A DNA stretch of 64,000 bases, taken from Lachnospiraceae bacterium. Lineage in GTDB: Bacteria > Bacillota > Clostridia > Lachnospirales > Lachnospiraceae. The notes under the pieces are model-generated. The model was not told where the DNA came from, ran no database searches, and worked only from the letters and a program-made list of their open reading frames with translations. The stretch lies in contig JAGASK010000009.1 of assembly GCA_017621815.1 (NCBI GenBank), positions 1 to 64,000 of the forward strand, in the 5' to 3' direction. The position numbers and the translations under genes were made by a program. Positions 53,696 to 61,720 of this stretch are shown here, piece after piece. Numbering within the stretch: the first letter of the stretch is position 1; each line of letters starts with the position of its first letter.

Positions 53696-54580
53696 ATGGA
53701 ACAGGAAATCAATTCATTTATTATTTATTTGCATAATGAGAAAAGGACTTCTGAAAATACGGAAGTGTCTTATCGCAGGGATCTTCTTAAGGTACAGCAT
53801 TTCATGGAAAACCAGGGAATTGAGGATGTGCAGAAAATCAGTGCGACTAATTTGAATTCTTATGTATTATATTTGGAAAAGAATCATTTTTCAGCGGCAA
53901 CAATTTCCAGGAATATAGCATCTCTTAAGGCGTTCTACCACTATATGTTCAGAGAGGGCATGGTAGAAGAAGATATTTCCGAAAGGCTGAAGGCACCCAG
54001 AATTGAAAAAAAGATGCCCGAAATTTTGTCCATGAATGAGGTGGTAAGGCTTTTAGATCAGCCCTGCGGGGATACACCCAAGGAAATTCGGGATAAAGCT
54101 ATGCTGGAGCTTTTATATGCTACAGGAATCCGGGTAACGGAACTGATTACATTGAAACTGGATGATGTTAATCTTCAGTTGGGATTTATTATATGCAGGG
54201 ATGCTGCAAAAGAAAGAGTGATTCCCTTTGGCAATGAGGCAAGAAGCGCTTTAGTGAATTATCTGGAGAATGTAAGAAATGATATGATAAATGATTCCAT
54301 GTCTGAGTATTTGTTTGTAAATTGCTCAGGACTCCCCATGAGCCGGCAGGGATTTTGGAAGCTGATTAAGCTTTATGCTAAAAAAGCGGGCATTGACGAG
54401 GATATTACGCCCCATACGCTGAGACATTCTTTTGCCGCACATCTGGTTGAAAACGGCGCCGATTTACGCAGCGTACAGGAGATGCTGGGGCATTCAGATA
54501 TTTCAACCACACAGATTTATGCCAGCATGAACCAAAATAAAATCAGGGAAGTGTATACAAAAGCTCACCCCAGACATTAA
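53696..54580 (+). CDS. xerD: Tyrosine recombinase XerD
   Basis: A 294-residue chromosome-dimer recombinase of usual size. N-terminal SAM-like domain (KRTSENTEVSYRRDLLK), catalytic Arg in LYATGIRVTELITLKLDD, H-x-x-R in TPHTLRHSFAAHLVENGADL, LGHSDISTTQIY with nucleophile Tyr. It resolves chromosome dimers at dif. RBS AAGGAGATAATTACC. Confidence 0.94.
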   Translation: MEQEINSFIIYLHNEKRTSENTEVSYRRDLLKVQHFMENQGIEDVQKISATNLNSYVLYLEKNHFSAATISRNIASLKAFYHYMFREGMVEEDISERLKAPRIEKKMPEILSMNEVVRLLDQPCGDTPKEIRDKAMLELLYATGIRVTELITLKLDDVNLQLGFIICRDAAKERVIPFGNEARSALVNYLENVRNDMINDSMSEYLFVNCSGLPMSRQGFWKLIKLYAKKAGIDEDITPHTLRHSFAAHLVENGADLRSVQEMLGHSDISTTQIYASMNQNKIREVYTKAHPRH

Positions 54581-54584
54581 AAAT

Positions 54585-54644
54585 GTGAACCGCTTCCAAT
54601 CGTCAGAGTTCAGGTCTGACCTTTGGAAAACGGTTCACTTTTTT
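54585..54644 (+). terminator. Intrinsic terminator after xerD
   Basis: GTGAACCG (54585-54592) with CTTCCAA pairs with TTGGAAAACGGTTCAC (54623-54638). An inner GTCAGA/TCTGAC stem caps the structure; TTTTTT follows. Confidence 0.88.
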
Positions 54645-54693
54645 ATGCGTTGGATATTTTTTTATATCGGTATACCGGCATTTAGCCTTATTC

Positions 54694-54733
54694 ATGATAA
54701 TAGAATGTTCGAAAAGCGTACTTTTCTATTATT
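54694..54733 (+). repeat. Member of dispersed intergenic hairpin family
   Basis: AATAGAA (54699-54705) pairs with TTCTATT (54724-54730), loop with GTTCGAAAAGCGTAC. It matches the 50805 copy over about 40 bases with a few substitutions and one extra T. It lies between convergent xerD and aroF. Confidence 0.7.
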
Positions 54734-55757
54734 CGTAATCAGCAATGTCATAAATCAGCCGTTCGGAATCCTCCCAGCCAAGGCAGGCATCGGTAATGGA
54801 TTTGCCGTATACGCCGTCGCCTACTTTCTGGCTGCCTTCCACGATGTAGCTTTCAACCATAACCCCTTTTACCAGCTTGTGAATATCGGGATTTAATTTG
54901 CGGCTGTGCATAACTTCTTTTACAATTCTTATCTGCTGTTCAAATTTTTTGCCGGAATTGCTGTGGTTGGCATCGATAACAGCGGCAGGATTCTTTAAAT
55001 CTCTTTCATTGTACAGAGTCAGCAGAAGATTTAAGTCTTCATAATGATAATTGGGAAGATTTTGTCCGTGCTTGTTGGTAGCACCGCGCAGAACAGTATG
55101 AGCCAGTTCATTGCCGTTCGTTTGTACTTCCCAGCCTCTGTAGGTGAAAGAATGGGGATGCTGTGCTGCATAAACAGAGTTCAGCATAACCGTCAGGTCG
55201 CCGCTTGTAGGATTTTTCATACCCGCAGGAACATCAAAACCGCTGACAGTCATTCTGTGATGCTGGTCCTCCACGGAACGGGCGCCGATAGCTACGTATG
55301 AGAGAATATCGGAAACGTAGCGCCAGTTTTCAGGATAGAGCATTTCGTCAGCAGCCGTTAATCCGGATTCCTCAATGGCACGAATCTGCATTTTCCGCAT
55401 TGCAATTAATCCTGCCAGAAGGTCGGGCTTTTTTTCCGGGTCAGGCTGATGGGCAATTCCCTTATAGCCTTCTCCTGTGGTTCTGGGCTTGTTGGTGTAG
55501 ATTCTGGGAATCAGAATCAGCTTATCCTTCACCTTTTCGTTAACCCTGGCGAGCCGCGTTACATAGTCACATACAGCATCTTCATTGTCTGCGGAACAGG
55601 GACCGATAATAACAAGGAATTTATTGCTTTTGCCGGTAATAACATCCCTGATTTCCCTATCTCTTTCTTCTTTTATTTTTGCCAGATTTGCAGGTACAGG
55701 GTACTGTTCCCTGATTTCGCTTGGCGTAGGTAACTTTTTTATAAATTCAAATGACAT
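54729..55757 (-). CDS. aroF: 3-deoxy-7-phosphoheptulonate synthase (DAHP synthase, AroG/F/H type)
   Basis: A 342-residue type I-alpha DAHP synthase, first step of the shikimate pathway (PEP + erythrose 4-phosphate). Active-site blocks: LVIIGPCSADNEDAV, PRTTGEGYKG, IGARSVEDQHHR, KNPTSGD and VIDANHSNSGKK. Length is as in E. coli AroG. Feedback amino acid cannot be inferred. Its 3' end lies within 5 bases of a dispersed hairpin. Confidence 0.95.
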   Translation of the reverse strand: MSFEFIKKLPTPSEIREQYPVPANLAKIKEERDREIRDVITGKSNKFLVIIGPCSADNEDAVCDYVTRLARVNEKVKDKLILIPRIYTNKPRTTGEGYKGIAHQPDPEKKPDLLAGLIAMRKMQIRAIEESGLTAADEMLYPENWRYVSDILSYVAIGARSVEDQHHRMTVSGFDVPAGMKNPTSGDLTVMLNSVYAAQHPHSFTYRGWEVQTNGNELAHTVLRGATNKHGQNLPNYHYEDLNLLLTLYNERDLKNPAAVIDANHSNSGKKFEQQIRIVKEVMHSRKLNPDIHKLVKGVMVESYIVEGSQKVGDGVYGKSITDACLGWEDSERLIYDIADYE

Positions 55758-55786
55758 AACTTTTCCTCCTGTGTGAAACCCTGTAC

Positions 55787-55815
55787 ATTATAATATAGAA
55801 AAAAATAAAGTGCAA
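55787..55815 (-). promoter_or_regulatory. Sigma-A-type promoter of aroF
   Basis: On the minus strand TTGCAC (55815-55810), 17-base spacer and TATAAT (55792-55787). Confidence 0.7.
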
Positions 55816-55825
55816 GTTTCTGTTT

Positions 55826-55854
55826 GTATCTGTTCATAAAGTCCGAACAGATAC
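55826..55854. promoter_or_regulatory. 10-bp perfect inverted repeat between divergent promoters
   Basis: GTATCTGTTC (55826-55835) and GAACAGATAC (55845-55854), with a 9-base spacer, fill the space between the -35 boxes of aroF and hisS. An operator for either gene is likely by position; the factor is unknown. Confidence 0.55.
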
Positions 55855-55883
55855 TTGAAATAAGCAGGGAAAAAGTGTAAAAT
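55855..55883 (+). promoter_or_regulatory. Sigma-A-type promoter of hisS
   Basis: TTGAAA (55855-55860), 17-base spacer, TAAAAT (55878-55883). The -35 box abuts the inverted repeat. No T-box leader is visible. Confidence 0.65.
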
Positions 55884-55950
55884 TGCAACGTATATTATTA
55901 ATTTAAAGCATAAAATTTTAAGATACTATGGAAAGATGGGAGTCGGAAAT

Positions 55951-57210
55951 ATGGCACTGAGTAAGAAACCGGTAACGGGTATGAAGGATATTCTGCCTGA
56001 GGAAATGCAGATTAGGGATTATGTTATCAGCGTAATCAAGGAAACCTATGGTAAATTCGGATTTACTTCTATTGAAACCCCCTGTGTGGAAAATATCGAA
56101 AATCTGAGCAATAAGCAGGGCGGCGAAAATGAGAAGCTGATATTTAAAATATTGAAAAGAGGGGAGAAGCTGAATCTGGAAACTGCTGAGTCTGAAAAAG
56201 ATTTGGTGGACGGAGGACTTCGTTATGATTTGACAGTTCCCCTTGTGCGCTTTTATTCCAATCATGCTAATGAACTGCCTTCTCCTTTTAAGGCGCTTCA
56301 GATGGGCAATGTATGGCGTGCCGACAGACCTCAGAGAGGCCGTTACCGCCAGTTTATGCAGTGTGATATTGATATTCTGGGCGAACCCTCCAATCTGGCG
56401 GAAATTGAGCTGATTTTGGCAACGACCACAACTCTTGGAAAGCTGGGCTTTAAGAATTTCCAGATTCGCATTAATGAAAGAAGGATTTTAAAAGCTATGG
56501 CTGCCTACAGCGGCTTCCCGGAGGAATCTTATGACAGCGTGTTTATTACGCTGGATAAAATGGACAAGATTGGCCTTGAAGGAGTGGAGGAAGAACTTCT
56601 TCAAAACGGCTTTGCCAAAGAAAGTGTGGATAAATACCTTGCATTGTTTAAGGGAATGGAGGAATCGGCGGACAGACTCGGTTTCCTTGCCGGCGAACTT
56701 TCCGGTTTTCTGGAAGAGGAGGTAAAAATCAGCCTTCAGGAAATTATGGAAAGTGTGGGCGCTACCAAGAGTTCTGATTTTGAGTTGGTATTTGACCCCA
56801 CTTTGGTCAGGGGGATGTCCTACTATACAGGAACTATTTTTGAAATTGCCATGCCGGAATTCGGAGGAAGCTGCGGAGGCGGCGGAAGATATGATAAGAT
56901 GGTAGGCAAGTTTACAGGAAACGACGTACCTGCCTGCGGTTTTTCCATTGGCTTTGAAAGAATTATCCTGCTCCTTATGGAAAGCGGTTTTAAGGTGCCT
57001 TCCCAGCCTGAGAAGGTGGCATATCTGATTGAAAAAGGGATTCCGGGACAGGAGCTTTGCAAGGTAATAGCACAGGCTCAGGTGGAACGGAAAGACGGCA
57101 CACAGGTGCTTGTAGTGCGCATGAATAAAAACAAGAAGTTCCAGAAAGAGCAGCTTACCAAAGAAGGTTATACGCAGTTTAAGGAATTTTATAAAAATCC
57201 GCTGAAATAA
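55951..57210 (+). CDS. hisS: Histidine-tRNA ligase
   Basis: A 419-residue class II synthetase. Motif 1/2 region: TSIETPCVE, LRYDLTVPLVRFYSNH, GNVWRADRPQRGRYRQFMQC (class II motif 2). The His-specific loops are LVRGMSYYTGTIFEIA and SCGGGGRYDKMVG, and motif 3 is GFSIGFERIILLL. The C-terminal anticodon domain is present. The start at 55951 follows GGGAG; ATG 55936 overlaps it. No hisZ-like features are evident. Confidence 0.93.
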   Translation: MALSKKPVTGMKDILPEEMQIRDYVISVIKETYGKFGFTSIETPCVENIENLSNKQGGENEKLIFKILKRGEKLNLETAESEKDLVDGGLRYDLTVPLVRFYSNHANELPSPFKALQMGNVWRADRPQRGRYRQFMQCDIDILGEPSNLAEIELILATTTTLGKLGFKNFQIRINERRILKAMAAYSGFPEESYDSVFITLDKMDKIGLEGVEEELLQNGFAKESVDKYLALFKGMEESADRLGFLAGELSGFLEEEVKISLQEIMESVGATKSSDFELVFDPTLVRGMSYYTGTIFEIAMPEFGGSCGGGGRYDKMVGKFTGNDVPACGFSIGFERIILLLMESGFKVPSQPEKVAYLIEKGIPGQELCKVIAQAQVERKDGTQVLVVRMNKNKKFQKEQLTKEGYTQFKEFYKNPLK

Positions 57211-57218
57211 GGATGCAT

Positions 57219-57914
57219 ATGATTAATGTATATTATATGAAGGTGTCCCCCTTAATTAAGGAGGACACCTTTTGGTCTCAATTAAATATTGTGGGAGAAG
57301 AGCGCAGGAAAAAGATAATGCGCATGACAAATGGCGGTGACAGGCTGCGAAGCCTTGGGGCAGGCATTTTGCTGCATTATGCACTTTGCAGAAAACTGGA
57401 GCTTTCCCCGGATTACAAAAAGCCTTTTGCTGTCAGTCAGGAAGCGGGCGGAAAGCCCTTTTTGCCGGAATTTCCGGATATTCATTTTAATCTGTCCCAT
57501 TCAGGTGATTATGTTTGTTGTGCCATAGGAAATGAACCTGTTGGCGCAGACCTTCAAAAGTATACTTCGGTAAAAGAAAGACTTGCCAAACGCTTTTTTA
57601 CGGAAAAGGATAATCAGATGCTGGCGGCCTGTGGGGAGGAGCAGAGGGAAAAACTGTTTTTCAGAATGTGGAGCATAAAAGAAGGCTATATAAAGTTTAC
57701 AGGGAAGGGCATGAGCCAGGGACTTGATTCCTTTGAAATTGACTGGGAGAGAAAAGCGGTAAAACAGAAAGAGAAAACAGAACCGGCTGCCTTTTATGAA
57801 GAATTAAGCTCCCTGCCCGGATACAGCTTCTGTGTATGTTTCGGTGATTCCGGGCAGGAAGTGGTATGGCAGGAAGTGTTATGGGAGGAATTAAGCCGTA
57901 TATCTGGCAATTAA
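57219..57914 (+). CDS. 4'-phosphopantetheinyl transferase (Sfp-type)
   Basis: A 231-residue Sfp-like enzyme that transfers phosphopantetheine to carrier proteins. Motifs: substrate-binding HFNLSHSGDYVCCAI, Mg-binding VGADLQ (usually VGVDxE/I; the Asp is kept, Glu replaced by Gln) and WSIKEGYIKFTGKG. No PKS/NRPS genes are nearby, so the target may be a primary acyl carrier protein or distant cluster. Start ATG 57219; its 3' end overlaps the convergent reductase by 24 bases. Confidence 0.88.
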   Translation: MINVYYMKVSPLIKEDTFWSQLNIVGEERRKKIMRMTNGGDRLRSLGAGILLHYALCRKLELSPDYKKPFAVSQEAGGKPFLPEFPDIHFNLSHSGDYVCCAIGNEPVGADLQKYTSVKERLAKRFFTEKDNQMLAACGEEQREKLFFRMWSIKEGYIKFTGKGMSQGLDSFEIDWERKAVKQKEKTEPAAFYEELSSLPGYSFCVCFGDSGQEVVWQEVLWEELSRISGN

Positions 57915-59432
57915 TTCTTCAAGTTCGCTATGATGATTTTTTATCCATTCTTCATAGACTGTGTTTTTAGCAGAAATCATTTTTCCCAGCTCAATCAAAA
58001 AAGCGGGAATTTCTTCAGCAAGGATGGATTTGCCCATATCGGCAATAATTTCCTGTCCCTGAAGGGAACAGCCGCCTTCAAATATGGCAAAAGCAGGCTT
58101 CGGTCCGTCAGGCGTTTGCCTGATTCCGCCCCGGAAGCCGATTGCACCGATTTGATGGGTTCCGCAGGAGGAAGGGCATCCCGAAATATGAATTTTGGGG
58201 AGCACGCCGTCTGCAAAATTTTCTTTGCGAACTGCATCAATGCAGGATGCCAGCAGGGACCTGGAATCCCCGATTCCAACCTGGCAGACAGAAGCGCCGA
58301 TACAGGCTACCGAGGTCTCAAACAGATTTCCTGCGCCATCATCTGTAGCTTTCAGCAGTAACTCGGCTTCCTGAGCATTGCAGTTGATAATATAAAGTCC
58401 CTCATCAGGAGTCAGCCTGATTTCCGTATCTTCCATAGGGGCGATGAGTTCATACAATTCTCCTGCCTTTTCAGGAGTCAGGGCGCCGCCTATGGGCTGA
58501 TAAAATACGGCATATAATCCTTCCTGTTTTTGAGGAATGATGCGCCTGTCTGAAAGGGCTTGTCCCTTTCCCTGTTTTTGCAGAGGAGTCTCCTTTATTT
58601 GCAGCTTCAGGTTTTCTGAGGAAAGCACTTCCATTAATTTTTCCTGATAAGCATTGATAAGACCGTCTTTTCCAAGGGTTTCCTGCATAAAGCGGGTTCT
58701 GGCTTTTCCGCGGTTTTCATAATTTCCATAGGTTGTGAAGGTATTCACCATAGCCTTAATGTGGTAAAGAATATCTTCGGGGGCAACACTTTTTGCAACG
58801 CATACTCCAAGAAGCGGTTTGATGCCAAGTCCGCCTGCAGCATACACATCGAAGGTATGGTCGGGATTTGCCGTAAAGCCCAAATCACGGAAGGTGGCAT
58901 GGGGTTCATTATCAGGTGAACCGGAAAAACAGACTTTCAGCTTGCGGGGGAATTTTACTGCTTTAATAAAATTCATCAAATATTCACCGGCAGCTTCCGC
59001 ATAGGGCATAATATCGAAATATTCATTTGTTGAAACGCCGGATAAAGGGGATGCCATAACATTGCGGGGAAAATCGCCGCCGCCTCCCCTGGAAATCATG
59101 CCTGCCTTCCAGGCTTCCTCCATTAAATCACACAAAATTTCAGGTTCCAGGTCATGAAGCTGGACTGACTGGCAGGTGGTAAGCTTCAATCGGCTGATAT
59201 GATATTTTTCACAGCTTTCCGCAATGAATTTCAGGCGCTCCTTAGTCAGCCGTCCTCCCGCCATGCGGAGCCGCAGCATATGCTTTTTTCCGCCGCGCTG
59301 TGCATAGCTGCCGAAGCCGCCGGAAAATCCTTTGTATTCGGCAACAGTAATTTCGCCGTTATGGAACTGCTGCGTCTTTTTTCTGAATTCATCCAGGTCA
59401 GGAAGAAATTCGGTTAAGTAATCTTTTGACAT
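57891..59432 (-). CDS. Siroheme nitrite/sulfite reductase (ferredoxin-type)
   Basis: A 513-residue nitrite/sulfite reductase. It has two ferrodoxin-like halves and siroheme/4Fe-4S domains. Cluster ligands are visible as C-x5-C (CIGASVC) and C-x3-C (SGCPSSCGTHQ). SRGGGGDFPRNVMASPLSG is the other family block. It may reduce sulfite or nitrite with ferredoxin. No siroheme synthesis or transport genes are adjacent. Minus strand, with its own promoter. Confidence 0.9.
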   Translation of the reverse strand: MSKDYLTEFLPDLDEFRKKTQQFHNGEITVAEYKGFSGGFGSYAQRGGKKHMLRLRMAGGRLTKERLKFIAESCEKYHISRLKLTTCQSVQLHDLEPEILCDLMEEAWKAGMISRGGGGDFPRNVMASPLSGVSTNEYFDIMPYAEAAGEYLMNFIKAVKFPRKLKVCFSGSPDNEPHATFRDLGFTANPDHTFDVYAAGGLGIKPLLGVCVAKSVAPEDILYHIKAMVNTFTTYGNYENRGKARTRFMQETLGKDGLINAYQEKLMEVLSSENLKLQIKETPLQKQGKGQALSDRRIIPQKQEGLYAVFYQPIGGALTPEKAGELYELIAPMEDTEIRLTPDEGLYIINCNAQEAELLLKATDDGAGNLFETSVACIGASVCQVGIGDSRSLLASCIDAVRKENFADGVLPKIHISGCPSSCGTHQIGAIGFRGGIRQTPDGPKPAFAIFEGGCSLQGQEIIADMGKSILAEEIPAFLIELGKMISAKNTVYEEWIKNHHSELEELIARYTA

Positions 59433-59476
59433 AATATTTCAATCTCCCTTGTCGATATCCAAAATATATTTTTAAT

Positions 59477-59513
59477 ATTATACCCTATAGAGTATGAGGA
59501 ATTCAATAGGTAT
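59477..59513 (-). promoter_or_regulatory. Promoter of the siroheme reductase with overlapping inverted repeat
   Basis: On the minus strand TTGAAT (59506-59501), 18-base spacer, TATAAT (59482-59477). On the + strand ATACCCTAT (59480-59488) and ATAGGTAT (59506-59513) form an imperfect inverted repeat flanking the spacer, resembling Rrf2/CymR-type sites used for sulfur genes (inference). Confidence 0.5.
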
Positions 59514-59545
59514 AGATGAATTACATTATAAGAGAAGATGTAGTA

Positions 59546-59594
59546 TTGAAATATTCAGTGTGTCGTGATATACTAATAGTTAGTTCAAACTAAC
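59546..59594 (+). promoter_or_regulatory. Promoter plus 16-bp operator-like palindrome (site 1)
   Basis: TTGAAA (59546-59551), 17-base spacer, TATACT (59569-59574). Directly downstream at 59579-59594 lies GTTAGTTCAAACTAAC, arms GTTAGTT/AACTAAC. A repressor here would block initiation, as TetR or MarR family proteins do. A related 16-bp site is at 60395-60410. Confidence 0.7.
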
Positions 59595-59698
59595 CATTGC
59601 GCTTTATCAGTTGCAATAACAGTAGTGCGGCGAATTGAATTTGTGGTGAAAAGTGAATGGAGCGATATTACAAAAAAATGAAATTGGAGGAGACTATA

Positions 59699-60352
59699 GT
59701 GGCAGATAAAATTCAGAACGCATATCATGATTCAAAAAATATTTATGACGATGTTCTAACACAAAGTAATTTTTTCAGTAAACTGTATATTAAGTTGTTT
59801 TGGAGCGGAACGGATGACAATGAGATTGCACGAAAAGTGCTGAAATATATTCCGGATGATTTCTCGGGAAAGATTCTGGATGTTCCGGTTGGGACGGCTG
59901 TTTTTACGGAAAAGAAGTGGAAACAGCTCAGAGGGGCAAAAATCACTTGTTTGGATTACAGCAGTGATATGCTGGAGCAGGCAAAGTCAAGGATTAATGA
60001 ACCGTATATTTCTTTCGTGCAGGGAGATGTCGGCAAGCTGCCGATGAAAGACGAATGCTTTGACCTTGTACTTAGTATGAACGGTTTTCATGCTTTCCCG
60101 GATAAAGAAAAAGCATTCCATGAAATATGGCGTGTTTTAAAGCCTGGAGGAAGGTTTATTGCATGCTTTTACATTAAAGGGGAGTCAGCGATTACCGACT
60201 GTCTTGTGAAGGCGATTCTTTCAAAGAAGGGATGGTTTACACCGCCATTCCAGACGAAAGAAGAATTGCAGCAGCTTTTGTCGGTACAGTATCGGGATAT
60301 TGATTTCCATGTTGATGGTTCAATGGTCTATTTTGCCTGCACGAAGAAATAA
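59699..60352 (+). CDS. Class I SAM-dependent methyltransferase (UbiE-like)
   Basis: A 217-residue methyltransferase (Methyltransf_11/UbiE fold). SAM motif I is altered (ILDVPVGTAVFT instead of G-x-G-x-G), followed by ITCLDYSSDMLEQAKSR, FVQGDVGKLPMKDECFDLVL and VLKPGGRFIACFY. Substrate unknown. GTG 59699 is preferred because GGAGG lies 8 bases before; ATG 59657 has no site. It is under the operator-like site 1. Confidence 0.85.
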   Translation: MADKIQNAYHDSKNIYDDVLTQSNFFSKLYIKLFWSGTDDNEIARKVLKYIPDDFSGKILDVPVGTAVFTEKKWKQLRGAKITCLDYSSDMLEQAKSRINEPYISFVQGDVGKLPMKDECFDLVLSMNGFHAFPDKEKAFHEIWRVLKPGGRFIACFYIKGESAITDCLVKAILSKKGWFTPPFQTKEELQQLLSVQYRDIDFHVDGSMVYFACTKK

Positions 60353-60394
60353 TTATTCGTAAATACACAACGTTCTATTATATTTTCATAGGTG

Positions 60395-60410
60395 GTTAGT
60401 GATAACTAAT
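60395..60410 (+). promoter_or_regulatory. Operator-like palindrome (site 2)
   Basis: GTTAGTGATAACTAAT has the same layout as site 1 (GTTAGT-N4-ACTAAY). It lies just before the ABC exporter remnant, where its promoter would be. Confidence 0.55.
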
Positions 60411-60429
60411 TTATATTTTATACGGGTAA

Positions 60430-60693
60430 CGTGGGACGGCGGCAAGACTTGCCAATGTAGATGAATTTGCAGAGAAGCTCCCTGACAGATGGAACACCCT
60501 GATTGGTGAGAACAAGACGGTGTTGATTATTGCCCACCGTATGCGTACCGTAGCAGGAGCGGACAAAATCGTTGTTCTCTCGGATGGCACAGTGGCGGAG
60601 CAGGGTGATTCCGACACACTTATCAAGAAGAATGGTATTTATGCCCGCATGGTAAAGCTCCAGACGCAGAGTCAGAATTGGGCGATGGAGTAA
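60430..60693 (+). pseudogene. Remnant of an ABC exporter (fused permease/ATPase type), internal deletion
   Basis: From 60430 to the stop at 60691-60693 one frame reads the segment LANVDEFAEKLPDRW, NTLIGE, then directly NKTVLIIAHRMRTVAGAD, KIVVLSDGTVAEQG and GIYARMVKLQTQ. In intact exporters of this type about 55-60 residues with the ABC signature and Walker B lie between LIGE and NKTVL. They are gone without a frame change, and everything upstream (membrane domain, Walker A) is lost too; an in-frame TAA stands at 60427. So this is a non-functional tail. Confidence 0.85.
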
Positions 60694-60907
60694 AAATCTG
60701 ATTTATTTTCAAAAATACTGACTCCGGAAATTTGAAAGGCAGCGCCTAAAAAAGAAAAGAAAGAACGACTGTATATCGGATGGCGAGAATTATTTTGTTT
60801 CCGTTTCTTGCTTTGCTGATGGCGTGGATATGCATACTGCTGTAAGAGCGGTAACTAATTCAAAACTGAGAACAATAAATTTATGAGTAAGGGAAGTGTG
60901 AGGCTGA
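60694..60907. other. Intergenic region with short decayed-looking reading frame
   Basis: Between the ABC remnant and the next gene a 60780-60845 frame reads MARIILFPFLALLMAWICILL, a hydrophobic 21-residue peptide without a clear ribosome site. The words GGTAACTAATTCAAAACT at 60850-60867 contain a degenerate relative of the operator-like sites. No real gene is supported. Confidence 0.4.
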
Positions 60908-61720
60908 ATGAAAGAAGAAAAGATAAAACCGGATTTAAATGGAGCGGCAGAAACTATGCTTCAAAGCTTTTATGCAAGAGCGCAGTATTCTTTGCAGCAT
61001 AGGAATAAGTTTTATGATGCAAAAGCAGTAGAGATCGTGGAGAAAATTGATTATGATTTCAGCAATGCATCAAAGGACGCCGCGATGAGCAGCGGTGTGA
61101 TTGCAAGAACCCTGGTGTTTGATGAACTTGTAAAGGATTTTATTGATAAAAATCCTGATTGTACTGTTGTAAATATTGCATGCGGACTTGACACCAGGGC
61201 ATATCGTATGGATAATGGCCGAATTACATGGTACAATCTGGATTTGCCGGAAACGATTGCCGTGCGGGATCAGATTTATCAGGAAAAGGGGCGAATCTCC
61301 GCAATTGGAGCTTCCGTATTGGACCCAAACTGGGTCTTGAAGGTTACAGCAAGAGGGAAAATGCTTTTTATTGTTGAAGGGCTTTCCATGTATTTGTCTG
61401 CGGATGAAGTTTCAAGGATGCTTGGAATTATTCGGGACAATTTTGATAATGCTTACGTACTGTTGGAATGTATTTCGCCGATGTGGGTTTCCAAACAGGG
61501 CGTTGAGAAATCAATCGAAAAAACAGGAGCGACATTTAAGTGGGGTGCAAACTCCTTTGATGAATTGGGAGATATTGCAAAGGGATTCAAAAAGGTTAAG
61601 GATGACAATATTCTCAGGGGAATGAGGAAAATAACACCCATTCTTGCACTTGTAGACTGGCTGCCGATTACTAAAAAAATCACTCAGAAAATTTTGATAT
61701 TTGAAAAGGAGACACAGTGA
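60908..61720 (+). CDS. Leucine carboxyl methyltransferase-family (PPM1/TcmP-like) O-methyltransferase
   Basis: A 270-residue methyltransferase of the LCM family (PF04072-like): SARTLVFDELV-type N-terminal block (here GVIARTLVFDELVKDF), SAM motif VVNIACGLDTRAYRM, DLPETIAVRDQIY and LFIVEGLSMYLSADEV. Relatives act on polyketide carboxyl groups (TcmP) or small molecules. Substrate unknown. Its stop overlaps the next start (GTGA), so it is translationally coupled with the hydrolase. Confidence 0.87.
   Translation: MKEEKIKPDLNGAAETMLQSFYARAQYSLQHRNKFYDAKAVEIVEKIDYDFSNASKDAAMSSGVIARTLVFDELVKDFIDKNPDCTVVNIACGLDTRAYRMDNGRITWYNLDLPETIAVRDQIYQEKGRISAIGASVLDPNWVLKVTARGKMLFIVEGLSMYLSADEVSRMLGIIRDNFDNAYVLLECISPMWVSKQGVEKSIEKTGATFKWGANSFDELGDIAKGFKKVKDDNILRGMRKITPILALVDWLPITKKITQKILIFEKETQ

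Noticed and set aside
53440..53855. Two short + strand ORFs between spoIIM and xerD
   Set aside because: They overlap spoIIM or xerD in other frames, cover the xerD promoter and show no family features.
60411..60626. Minus-strand ORF over the ABC remnant
   Set aside because: It is the reverse of the recognisable ABC-ATPase tail on the + strand.
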